64,000 bases of DNA from Eleginops maclovinus (lineage: Eukaryota > Chordata > Actinopteri > Perciformes > Eleginopidae). The stretch spans positions 22,965,018 to 23,029,017 of the forward strand of contig NC_086355.1 in NCBI RefSeq assembly GCF_036324505.1. The letters run 5' to 3'. Shown here piece by piece: positions 10,791 through 25,085 of this stretch (position 1 is the stretch's first letter; each line of letters starts with the position of its first letter). Under the pieces are notes generated by a model. It had not been told where the DNA came from and did no database searches. It saw only the letters and a program-made list of their open reading frames with translations. The position numbers and the translations under genes are program-made.

Positions 10791-13700
10791 ACTCATTCAG
10801 TAAAAATGTCATTATAAAAAAATGCAATTAAGACAACGCTGTTTCCAAATCCCCCACACATAGAAATCACAACTTTCTCTTATTCAAATGTATTTTATAC
10901 TTGCATCCATTCATGGTCATGAGCGTGTCAGTACCAGAGGCTTGGCTTTCTGGCCTGATGGTTGGCTGCTCTCTACCTGACAGTTCCTCTCTTTCCACTC
11001 CAGCATCACTGAATGTTATCTGCACAGCTGTGTTAGCAACCCTCCCGTCCTCTCCTTCATGCGTGAAGCTCGTGTACCTATAAGGCGGTGAACAGCCGGG
11101 GAACAAAAGCATCTTGTGTCCCACTCCATGTTATCTGTCCTTCACTCCTTTATTGAAAAGGCTTACCTCATTTTCTATTAATTACATGAAAACAATGATT
11201 TTAACCAAAGATGGGCTCCCCCCGGCAATTCTGGAGCCACTTAAAGTGTTCTTTAATCTCGGTTATGAAGAGGGAACAATGAGGCTGTTGTGCTGCAGCG
11301 GAGGACGGAGAGAAACAGCATTTAAATGACACTGAGAAAATGCGAGAGCAGTCTTTCATTGACTCGTACCAATATCTAGAATCTTGAATAAACACACTAT
11401 GGTTCTTTATTGTGATAAAAGCAATAATGTAGCTTGTGATTGGATCACTGGATGCTGTGTGTGTTCATCATTTGTGCATGTGCCATTGAAAAAAACTTTA
11501 TTATCTTGCCTTAACAGGGGGGGGGGGGGGTAAGCATTGTCCTTAATCCTTGTTACATTAACATTGTCTTTTTTTCGTGTGCATAAAAAACAAGCTTACT
11601 TGTGCAATTATACATTCATTCCAGTGACATAATGTCATTTATCTTAGGACACTAAAACGTTTTTTTCCTGGTGCATACAAAATGTATAATATACAGTACT
11701 ATATATTAAAAAAGAAGAAATCCAATACGAAAGTCTACCTGCAGACTTTTTATACTGCTATACTAACAGTATGTTTTATTTAAGATTTGCACATATTACA
11801 GAAACAATTGTCTTTAGCCAACATTGCCTTCTTTTAGTTTACGTTTTTCGGCCATCTTTATATGCTATCCGGGAGACCTCGGGCCTTCAAACGGCTGTGA
11901 AGCCCAGAACTCTCACTACTGACTCAGTGATTTCTAAACAGCATATTCCTCAAATGACTAAAGTACTGAACAAAGTTTTTATCTGATGATCTGAGGAGGC
12001 AAACCATGTGAATTAGCTTGTTAAATTCAAGCAGTTCTCATGAGTTGACATACCTCAAAGTAAATTTAGTTTTGAAATGCTGCCAGCTCTAACAGCTTTC
12101 AGAGCAGACGAACATGTCTCTAATTAACACTTGTAAACGCAAAACTGAAATATTTGAATTTGTTATCACAGTACAAAAGTTTCAGTTTGACTCAGTTTTC
12201 AATTGACTTAAAATTCTGAAGACAAGATTCCGGTGTCAAAATGTCTCTGTGCTAATGTGTTTGTAAGAGAGGGCGCTACCCTTGCGTCCCACACCACTGA
12301 GACTTGTTGCAAAGCGCTGCGTTCAAAGTGTTTACCCCTGACTTATTTTTCAACCAATCGGATAGCAGCGGAATGTAGAACTGCGAGCTAGCATGGGAGG
12401 AAACCATTGACACTGAAATCAACTAGTTGTATAACGCAAGGCTCTGCGCCCAACCTCAAATTGAACATATTGCATGTGAAACCAGTTTAACTCACAGTGC
12501 TATATCTTAAATTCCATATAAATACATCAACTAAATATGTAATACTGTCTTACAGCGTGTCATGACATGATTTTAAAAATGTACAAGAAAAGTAAAGCTA
12601 ATCTGGAAGAAGTCCTCAGGGACAAAACATCATTTAAATAACAACAAGAATGAGTGGGAGAGAGATTAACATGAGATCATTTAATTCATTTTAATAAATC
12701 AAAGGAGACAGCTGCATGTTCATTTAAATAATTAATAATTCATAGAAACATACTTAACAGAGTAATTGTCAACATCGATAATGTGTCCTCGCTGTTTTCT
12801 CTACACAAAAAGTGTAACCAACAGCACGTGAACAATATCAAATTCTTAAAAAGTCAGAGCCCAAGTTTGGAACCAAATTCTGCCCTCTCAAGCATATAAC
12901 CTTGATGACATCATTTTCTCAAACCTGACAAAGCTATTATTTGAAACTGTGTCCAACTGCGAGGATTAAACTCACTCTAAACATGTAGTGTAGTGTCCCT
13001 TTTATTTCATTTATCTGCTCATAAGTGTTTGTTTCTGGACAGAAATCCTGAAAATAATGAAGCATGAACACAGTATTGTTCTGCCCCAGTGTCCCCACAT
13101 ATTTTGTCTGGTTTTTGACCTGTAGGTATTTTACAAGATGTGACACTTGTGTTGTGACTAATCAACTTAAAGCTGTTAAATGAAATGAGCCCTCACTGCC
13201 CATCTGTAAATTACAGTATCAAACTGACCAAAATATCCAGAATATCCAGAAATCATTGGGATAGAAAATTCGGAGACCAGTCCTACCAACATTCATGTTA
13301 TTTGAGATGTTAATTTTAATAAATTGTAAAGTTAAAGTTGTTTAAATGTACTAGTATTTTATATTTTATACATGTATATTTCAATCTGTTTTAATTGTTA
13401 GTGTATAGGCAATAGGAGCTATAATCTGCCATATAGCATCTCTTCTCTTTTTGAGAATAATGTATGTTTATGCATGGTCCTTATTCAATAAAGATATAAT
13501 TAATTTATTATTTTATTATAATTAATGAAGAAAATGGAAATGTGTCATACTGTAAAATTCATCTGTCGAGTGGAATAATGTTAACTTGAGCAAGTTCTTA
13601 ATATTGTGGACTCCCTTAGAATGTAATTGTCCAAATTAAAGTCAGATATTATGACAAAATGTTTTGCCTGCATGAGCAATGGATGGTAAATGTTTCAGAT

Positions 13701-14268
13701 ATTTTAGATGAACCCACTTCTCAGAATCTTGCCGCGGGTCCGAACCCTGTCGGCGTGAGAGCTGTAAACATGTAAGTCATGCTTTCCTCTCGGACACACA
13801 CAATCACAGCTGTGTGTTCCAGAAGCCCAGGAAGCCCAAAACAAACACCATGAACACACATGTTTACAAGGCGATGTTTGTGTGCGACTGTGGCTTTGCA
13901 CTCAGTGAAACTCCTTATGGGTAAAAAAAAAAAAAAAAAGGCGGTTTGATTGTGATCCATTCCCCCACAGTGACACATACTCATGCCTACACTTCTTAAC
14001 TTGCAGTTTGCATATCTCTGCACTCTTTCTGAGGTTGAACAAATATCTAAAAGCGGCTTTGACACTGTTATCTGTACAAATTAGCTGGGCGGGGCTGATT
14101 CAGTAGCTGCAGGGAATCATGAAAGTAAAATGCCTCCAATTGAAGCCAAGTTAACGTCTTGGGAGATTGAAGTCGTTATGTGCGAGTATACGCAGTGTTT
14201 GTGTGAATTAGGGGGAGCGAGGCAGACAGCACGACTTGGTTTGTCTCGAATCCCACTCAGTAGTTTGA
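10791..14268. other. No gene seen
   Basis: Unique-looking AT-rich sequence. It holds a run of 14 G at 11517-11530 and an A run at 13923-13939. Paired short frames at 13704-14065 lack any domain. I recognise no repeat family. Confidence 0.5.
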
Positions 14269-14297
14269 CCCCCCCCCCCCCCAAAAAAAAAAAAAAA
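14269..14297. repeat. Poly-C / poly-A homopolymer pair
   Basis: Fourteen C are followed directly by fifteen A. The length is likely to be unstable, and the overlapping open frames on both strands owe their Pro/Lys-rich or Phe/Gly-rich composition to it. Confidence 0.9.
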
Positions 14298-17139
14298 CAG
14301 TCCCTCCCTCTGTTTGGCTTTTCAAAAATACTTTGGGTGTGTGAAGTCTTGTGTTCTTTGTGTAATGAAAAGGGTGATAACAATTTCACAGAGTGCTACT
14401 TTATTATATATATGTATTATTTAACAAAAAAATGGACGCTGGTAAATTCAAAATGTGAGAAAAACGACATCAAATGTTATTCTACTTTTTATCTTGTAGA
14501 AAAGGAGTCAACCTTTGCAGGGGACAACAAATTCAGCTTTTTTTTTCAATAATGTGAGTCAAGAAAATTACACCTTTTAAAAGGTTTTACAAGCTCTGAT
14601 TTATCGTTACTGTCACTCCCTCCCCTAATCCTTTTTTTGTTTTCCTCACTGTTAGCACTATCCACTTCTCTTTAGCCGGTCACCTCACCGTCCTCCGTTC
14701 TCGTTGCTCTTATTTTCTCTGCCTCACCCGCTCTACTATCCACCACCTTCACCCTTCCTCTCGAGTGTTTTAATAGACCTGCTATCCGAGGACATTTACC
14801 AGGTAACAGCCCTCCAATCACACATCTGTCATTATGATTTGACAAGTTTCTCTTCATTGACCTCAATTGAAGCCAATGATCATCCATCCCCTACCCCACT
14901 AGGTGCATTTGCTTCATTAATTAGTCCTGCTGCAGCCTGATGTGTGTACATGTGGGGGACTATTCATAGAAAACACATCTCCATAGATTTGAAACATATT
15001 AACTTACCGAATCTCCACAGGTATCAGAGCTATTTCCAGTGTGTTCTTGAATAAAGCCACCTGTCGTCCTCCTTATTACATATCAGAGTCAGGCGTGACC
15101 TAGTTAAACTTTTCAGAAGGACATATACATGGCTAAATGTTACACTATTTGACCAGTTTTGGGATTTCCAAGTGTTTGAGTGGTGCAGGGATGAAGGGTT
15201 TTAACGTTGCAAGGGGTCCCTCGACAAAATGCAATGGGATTTCCTTATTGGATTTCAGTATATGCAAATAATAAGCTTTGTGGCCAACAATTGTTCATAA
15301 TACATATATTAATAACACTTTATTTTTTTAGAAGCGTAAACGTAATCAACAGAAACAAAAAGCTATTGTAATGCTATATGAACTACACGACGGTCACATG
15401 GCGGTGCATCACCAAGCTAAAGGTGGACCCTTGTCATTGTGATGTTGTTTAGTCATTTATTTAGTGACTTGTTAGTATCACTAGTTTCGTATTCACTCAA
15501 ATGTTTTATGGCAATATATTTGAGGCTCCCAACAACAAACACGTTCAAAAAACCCTTGACTTATGGACACAATAACCGTAAGTGGAAAAAATGCTACATC
15601 TCATAGATGAGTTAGCCTGCATTATCACATATAACATTAAAGCTCTTTAAAATGTTTTAATTTACCTTATAAAAGCATACAATTAAATAGTAGTTTGTAA
15701 AAGAACACTACATAATTGAAAGTCTATATGCTAGTGGTGCCTCAAGCTAAAAGCTAATGCTAACGTCTTAACGGAATACTTACAATATTCCTAAAAGCTT
15801 TCACATGGCTAATGACACATATTAATATCTAGAAGCTGTACATGTATGCATTTAAAATGAAGATTTAAGGAAAGGTTTTTTTGGATGAGTTTGTTTTCCA
15901 GATTAGTTTGACAGGTATTTGGATATGGCCAACATTTGTGAAGGGAGGCTGTGTTAGCACGGTCCAATCTTTTATTATGATGTGTTTCTACTTCAGAATA
16001 AAAATGTAGGTTTTTCTGTTTCATCTCTACCTTAGCCTCGATGATTTTTGGTTAGCTGGTTAATATGCACATACCTAGCTGTAAACAGGCAAGAGGCTTT
16101 GTGTTTAAAATTGCAATAAAAACCCAACTGCAACGCATATCCTGAATGCAATACATGTACAAGGAATTCTCTTAAAATCTAAGAAGATAAATAACTCCCA
16201 TCATTTCTTAATCTGAACATATGTAATTTAGAATAAGAATATTATAGTTTCATGTTTTGAAAATTTGAAACTTAAATCTGCTGCAGTTTACCATGTTCAC
16301 CATCTTAGGTTAGCCTTACATGCTAATATTTGCTAGTTAGCTCTAAAAACAATGTACTGCAGAGGCTGATGGGAATGTCATTAGTTTTGCACTCATGTGT
16401 TGACAACTAAAGTATTATGGGACATTTGTTCTGCCTACACTGTGACTGTGTACCTGCCTTAGTTCAGGTGATGACATGGTTTCAAACAGGAAGTGTGTCC
16501 AGACGTTGATGACGCTTTTTGTTTTGACTGGAACTATCTTCTCTTTTGTCTGCAGTTTGGTTCCCTTGGGCAGATGAGGATTAAACACAGGTTGACAAAC
16601 TGTCTCGTGTGTCTTTGTTTCTGTGTCCCTCCTTCAGATCTAATCAGAGGTATCACCCCCACCCCCCCGCATCACTCTAGCAGTTAGCCGCTGACTGAAA
16701 GCTCACATGTTGTAGGTGTTGGCTGCTTAGCCTCCCAAACAAACAAGTCAGGTCGACACTGTTAACAAGCTGACACCACTACTGGCATGTGACTCTACTG
16801 CTTTGTCTTTAATGGCATAGAGTCCAAATAAAATAATGAGACTTTACAGAGGAAAAAATTTAATTTCACAGTGACAGAACAAAAATCTATAACTAATTAT
16901 CTCTTTGAATGTACAAACAAATGCACAGATGGGAGTCCTCTCTGCAGCATGTAACCACTCACAGTAATGAGACTTCACTGGGTGCTGTTTGATTATTGTT
17001 ATAACAAAATATTGCTGAAAGGTCCAAACAACAAATCTCTCTTTGATCATAATAATACATTTATACTTTCCAATGTGTAAAACACAAAAGGATAAACTAA
17101 ATAGGTGGTTAACTAGATGTAGACACAACAGATTAACCA
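14298..17139. other. No gene seen
   Basis: Short frames only. The 14590-14940 segment is pyrimidine-rich and looks single-copy. The region near 16480-16690 has a CTTTTGTCTGCAG acceptor-like site but no convincing coding exon behind it. Confidence 0.5.
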
Positions 17140-18339
<1,200 letters not shown>

Positions 18340-19085
18340 ACCTTAATTAGGTTTTTATTATCATTTGCACAGTCGCTAGAGTGTAGTTATGGCAATACAA
18401 ATCTCAGGTCCCGAGCTCCTCCAACAGTACTGTGTTATAAAAGGACATAAAACAAAATAATAATAAAATAGAAATATAAATAATGAAATAAAACTAAAAA
18501 GTAGTGCAAAATGAATACTGAATGGTATAAAAACACAATAAGCTAAATTATGCTTGGCATGATGAAAGTGATCAAGTATTCTCAGGATTCTATGTACATA
18601 TAGTAGGATTAAATATAAAACAGAACAGAATGTAAGAGTTAAGATTAAATATTGTACAGTGATGTACAATTAAATACCATTTGTAAATGAATAAATAGTG
18701 CGGTGCAACTATGTACCTGTTTTGGGTTGTGGAGGCACTTCACAGAGTTCAGGTGTTCAGCAGTCTTATGGCCTGTGGAAAGAAACTGTCTCTGAGTCTG
18801 GTGGTTTTAGTCCTGATGCAGCGGTACTGCCTGTCAGACGGCAGCAGACAGAACAGTTTGTTGCTAGGGTGATGGGGGTCTTTGATAATCCTGTGGGCTT
18901 TCTTCCTGAACCACTGGGAGTAGAGGTCCTCCATGGATGGCAACTCCATCCTGATGATGTGCTGTGCAGTTTTCACCCTCTGTAGAGTCTTACGGCTGAG
19001 CGACGGTCTAACTGCCATACCAGGCCGTGATGTAGCCGATCAGGATACTGTCAAAATTTAGAGAGCAGCTTGAGATACGCCAGTC
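18340..19085 (-). mobile_element. 5'-truncated LINE (L2/CR1-like)
   Basis: This is the 3' end of a non-LTR retrotransposon on the minus strand. It holds the C-terminal tail of ORF2 (18749-19080) and a long AT-rich 3' untranslated region ending near 18340 with a TGCAAATGATAATAAA-type tail read on the minus strand. The same tail recurs at 4978-5097. Loss of everything upstream of the reverse-transcriptase C-terminus is the usual result of incomplete target-primed reverse transcription. The clade is inferred only from the tail domain. Confidence 0.72.
18749..19080 (-). pseudogene. LINE ORF2 C-terminal fragment
   Basis: The minus-strand frame from 19018 encodes about 89 residues typical of the region after the reverse-transcriptase core in L2/CR1-like ORF2 proteins. 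Visible landmarks are LQRVKTAQHII, PSMEDLY, KAHRIIKDPHHPSNKLF, LLPSDRQYRCIRTKTTRLRD and SFFPQAIRLLN. Just upstream, in another frame, lies SILIGYITAWYG, the conserved segment that normally leads into this tail. A frameshift therefore separates the two. The catalytic reverse-transcriptase motifs and the endonuclease are absent. Non-functional. Confidence 0.75.
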
Positions 19086-19970
19086 ATCCACAATGCCATT
19101 TTTGCTCTTTTAAGTAGTATTTTGGCGTAGGTTAACCTAAAGTATCTTTATTTGATGAGTGAGTTGCGACCATCTCAAGGTCTCAGTATACCATGTCGAA
19201 AACCCTGGTGTGGTTACAAGTAGGTATCTAATCGGTGTAGATATTTTATATACAGGTATGATTACTTAAGATTTATGACAACGTAATCTGTTTGGAGAGG
19301 TGGCAGCCCTCTGGCCTCAGGTCCAAATGACCTTGTACACCCTTTCTTTCTTTCTTTGTTTCTCAATGACTTTCCTTAAACCTAACTGTATGCTTAACCC
19401 TGTATTCATTTTCATTTCTTAGAGAAGAAGGTGGTGGAGATATTCAAGGAAGAGGAACCATAATGGGAGGGTGCGGTGGCATGACATGTATTTGTGTCTG
19501 GGATGAACAAATATTCCAACAGAATAGAATGACTAACCCACTTGACTTCCAGATAAGATATTGAACCATATGTGTGTTTTATACGCCTGTGTTTGCCTTA
19601 GCCTTACCTAGCCTTTGTGTGATTTAGTGTATCAAAAACAGCTCCATCACTGCAGCTCCATCAGTGATTTCTGTCTTTGTAACGTACATACTTGAGTCAA
19701 AGTCAAACAGCAAGCGATTAAGATATTTGTGATTAAAGGGCCGCTTGCTTCTGCAATCAAGCTACAGTCAAACTCCAGCAGTATGACAAGTGTTTTGAAG
19801 GAAGTCATATCATTTGACACAGCCTGTATGAATACTCTCTGTGTGTGTGTGTGTGGGTGTGTGTGTGTAGCTTTGTTCGCACAAGAATGAATGATTAATC
19901 TGTGCTGCTTTGTGGGTAATTTAGGTGTCAAGCTCTCTTCCTTTTCTCTGCGCTAACTGAGTTGTGCGTG
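19086..19970. other. No gene seen
   Basis: Contains a short CTTT run near 19340 and an interrupted (GT)n at 19838-19870. The minus-strand frame at 19647-19931 is only a chance reading through that repeat. Confidence 0.5.
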
Positions 19971-19984
19971 AACCCCTCCCCTTT

Positions 19985-20125
19985 TAATCTGGGCCGGTCG
20001 GCTGTACTTCAAAGTGACTTGTGCAGTGATGTATTGAGACTGATCAGGGAGTAGCACGCAGCGGAGCGACCTACAGAAGAGCTGTCATCCACACACAGCA
20101 CTGCAATAACACGCCATAACATCAG
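19985..20125 (+). other. Possible non-coding first exon (tentative)
   Basis: A locally GC-richer stretch runs from CCGGTCGGCTGTACTTC to AACACGCCATAACATCAG and is followed by GTAATAAG, a fair splice donor. A CCCCTTTTAATCTGGGCC block sits about 30 bases upstream. There is no long open frame, so if it is an exon it would be 5' untranslated. There is no direct evidence of transcription. It could equally be ordinary single-copy DNA. Confidence 0.2.
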
Positions 20126-20406
20126 GTAATAAGCAAACAACAGCTATTAGGAGTTATTCTCATGCAGCTTGTTTTCTTTAAGTACACAGGAAGTGTCACA
20201 GGGTCACAGCTTTGATGAAGTCGACAAAGGGAAATAATGCTAAAAAGAAATGAAGAGAAACGTAAAAACAACTCAATGCTAAATTAGGATCTGTGCACCG
20301 CATTAGGATTTAAAAAGCTGCTCAACAATCATCCCGTGATAACTTCCCATATTTTGTAAGTGTAGATTAATCAATCACTGTAATTACTCAATATTCTACT
20401 TTTTCT
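20126..20406. other. No gene seen
   Basis: AT-rich sequence between the possible exon and a hAT-like element. I see nothing recognisable in it. Confidence 0.5.
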
Positions 20407-20415
20407 ATTCAAACA

Positions 20416-21125
20416 CAGTGGTGTAAAGTAACTAAGTACATTTACTCAAGTCAAAGTCAGTCAAAGTTAACTTTATTGGCAATCTTTCAGTTTGAGTGTG
20501 CTGACAGATATAGAGAGATCCAAATACTGTTTCCCAAAAGTACAAATATATATAAAAAAGATGCCTGTATATATTTATACATACACGCACACCTCTACAC
20601 CCACTTATACATAATCAACATAAACACATACATACATATGCACACATTATGAAGCACAAATAAAGGCACAACAGTCACTTGAATTTTTAACAAAAAATGT
20701 CCATTAGTGCAAAAGACTGCCCATAGCAGCGAATTTACTTAAATTACATTAATTTATTTGCTTCTTTGTACTTCTACTCCACTACAATTCAGAGGTAAAT
20801 GGGGTACTTTTACCCCACTACAATACATTCAGCAGCTACCCTGCAGTATACAAAGCCATTCAAACTAGCTGCACCTTTACCAGCTCTGAGAACACTTTAA
20901 TGATCAATCATTATAAAACATATCAGAGATATTATTCTGAAATGGACCAATCAAACAATGACTACTTTTACTGTCGCTACTTTAAGTTCATTTAGATGAG
21001 AGTACTTTCTACTTTCACTGGAGGAACATTTAGAATGCAGGACTTTTACTGTGACAGAGTATTACTACACTCTGGTACTTCTACTTTTACTCAAGTACAA
21101 GATCTAAGTACTTCTCCCACCCCTG
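20416..21125 (+). mobile_element. hAT-like miniature element, copy 2, with a LINE insert
   Basis: It begins CAGTGGTGTAAAGTAACTAA and ends AAGTACTTCTCCCACCCCTG. These termini are inverted relatives of each other and match the hAT CAGNGGTG pattern. TTCAAAC lies directly outside both ends (ATTCAAAC with one spacer base on the left, CTTCAAAC at 21126-21133 on the right). This is consistent with an 8-bp target duplication shifted by one base. The middle of the left half is split by a LINE-tail insertion. The rest matches the copy at 6347-6847. Confidence 0.72.
20450..20732 (-). mobile_element. LINE 3' tail inserted in the hAT-like element
   Basis: The segment from TCAAAGTCAGTCAAAGTTAA and CTTTATTGGCAATCTTTCAG through an AT/CA-rich stretch to ATTAGTGCAAAAGACTGC is absent from the sister element at 6347-6847. 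It is bounded by ATTTACTCAA (20439-20448) and ATTTACTTAA (20733-20742), a 9-of-10 match that looks like a target duplication. On the minus strand it ends with AATAAAG followed by TTGACTTT-type units, a LINE tail pattern. No coding sequence is left. Confidence 0.6.
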
Positions 21126-21133
21126 CTTCAAAC

Positions 21134-21740
21134 TAAAATCAAGATCCCACTGGTGATATCCATGAAAGAGGAACTTCCCATCTGCCTTTGTGCTCCTTGT
21201 CGTTGGATGTTGTCGGTATCACCGGCTGCCATCGCTGGTTATTATTCAGAGCTAGCTGATTACGGATCAGAGATACCAGGCAGTGAGTCAACACTCCCTT
21301 CCAGATGCAGACATAACCATCATGCACCTGCAGGAACGCAGCGTATGGAAATGATGTGGCAGATAAGCAACACACCTGTGTGAAGAACACACTTTAACAC
21401 GATGTTAATATGATGTGATGAGGTGATAAGAAGACAGACTAGTATTGTGATGTGTCCGACACAGAGAGACAGATGTAGCCATAACAGAAATATGACTACT
21501 GCAGAAGATAAAGAGAAAAACATGGACTGTTATATTGATAGCACACACACACTTGGATCCTTCACATATTAACCAGAATGAATGTCAGCTAATAGCCTGT
21601 TGACCATGCAGATTCATATCAAGGTCTTGAATATATATACATTTAATAATATATTGAAAAATAAAAATCACACATTTTATCAGGTTCTTAAAGGGACCAT
21701 TTGAGCAAACTGTTTTATGCTTCTTTTTTTTTTTAAATCA
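21134..21740. other. No gene seen
   Basis: The part at 21140-21390 is GC-richer with overlapping frames on both strands, but none resembles a known protein. Single-copy as far as this window shows. Confidence 0.5.
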
Positions 21741-21751
21741 ATCAACCTGGA

Positions 21752-21905
21752 CCAACATCAAATCAAATCAAAAAACGAAGTCAAATTTGTATAGCCCAAT
21801 ATCACAAAACACATTTGTCACGATGGGTTTTCAACAGACGTGTGACAGAGTAAAAAATATAATTTAAGAATATAATAAAATCACAAGCTGGCATATAAAA
21901 TATAT
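21752..21905. mobile_element. Retroposon tail fragment (TATAGCCCAATATCAC type)
   Basis: The block TCAAATTTGTATAGCCCAAT followed by ATCACAAAACACATTTGTCA is a motif I know from a very common fish retroposon 3' region. A T run at 21725-21736 lies to its left. Boundaries and orientation are not secure. Confidence 0.45.
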
Positions 21906-21982
21906 TCTGGTTCCTGATATAGTTTTGCAGACTCTAGGAACCACAAACAAACTTTCTCTCTGGGATTGCGATGCCCTAGGGC

Positions 21983-22520
21983 AGGCGTGTCCAAACTCTT
22001 TTCAAAGAAGGCCAGGTTTGATCATGTGAATATGCCTGGGGGCCAATAGTCCCTTCTGACATTTTTTAAACATAAAAGTAACACACAAATACACTGTTAT
22101 TTAACACTTATATTTTTTAACAATTATCTTTATTTTTAAAATGGCAATGTAACCAAAGATAAGTCACTCAGGAAGGTGTGAACAGCTCTAAAAACACAAT
22201 TCTGACTTTCCTTCATATCTGGAGAGTCAGATCACATTGAACAAGCTATATGGAATACTTCATGTTTAATAAAGTGGGGTGCCAGCCAGAATCAGGTCTG
22301 ACTAAGAATAATCTACAGTTCAGTTCGCTTTAGCAAAGAGTCATAACATAAATTCAATCCAGTTCATAGGCCCACAATGAAAGGCAACTAAAAAAAGCTT
22401 CATCCACCCAAAACAAAACATGTCAACTCCCATCATTTCTGTAGTCAACCAGTTAGTGACCAAAGCTGCATGCTGTATTTAATCTGACCATGGGCCGTGA
22501 TTCGCCACTGGGCCCTACGG
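21983..22520 (+). mobile_element. Charlie-like hAT terminus and subterminal region
   Basis: It starts with CAGGCGTGTCCAAACTCTTT, then GGCCAGGTTTGATCATGTGA, close to the CAGGGGTGTCCA terminus of Charlie-type hAT elements and to the right end of the hAT element at 60823 in this window. About 530 bases of internal sequence follow with no transposase frame. It fades after ATGGGCCGTGATTCGCCACT and meets a different repeat. The second terminus is absent, so this is a one-ended remnant. Confidence 0.62.
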
Positions 22521-22536
22521 GATTATGAAATCTTTA

Positions 22537-22640
22537 AGGTAGGATGGTGCCAGACCATTAGGTGCTTTGTAAACCAGAAGAAGAATAAATCTGGATTTTA
22601 CTGGGAGCCAACAGAGCTGCTAAAATGGGAGTGATACGTT
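22537..22640. repeat. LINE-related dispersed fragment
   Basis: The sequence GGTGCCAGACCATTAGGTGC TTTGTAAACCAGAAGAAGAA, then TGGGAGCCAACAGAGCTGCT, is a motif I associate with degraded LINE-related repeats of fish. A possible relative is at 41060-41275. Too short to type. Confidence 0.4.
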
Positions 22641-24857
<2,217 letters not shown>

Positions 24858-25085
24858 TTTCGATTTGATTTATTTTGAACGTGTAAGACAATAATACAAA
24901 AAACAAAAATAATAATGAAATGAAACAAGAGAATTATGATAATGTACAAACTTAAGTATTATTATAATATTATTGTCTTCCAAATGATATATAAACAAAT
25001 GATCTACCTGATTACACATCTGAAAAGGGGGTAGGAAGAAGTTCACACTTATTTAATCCCACCCTTTCTCCCAAAAACAAAATTA
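24858..25085 (-). mobile_element. LINE 3' untranslated fragment
   Basis: TCGATTTGATTTATTTTGAA, and later AAAAGGGGGTAGGAAGAAGT and TTATTTAATCCCACCCTTT, are characteristic of a LINE 3' region common in fish. On the minus strand the tail would end near 24858. No coding sequence is present. Confidence 0.5.

Noticed and set aside
14130..14552. 140-residue plus-strand frame
   Set aside because: It reads through the poly-C/poly-A homopolymer and shows no similarity to any family I know.
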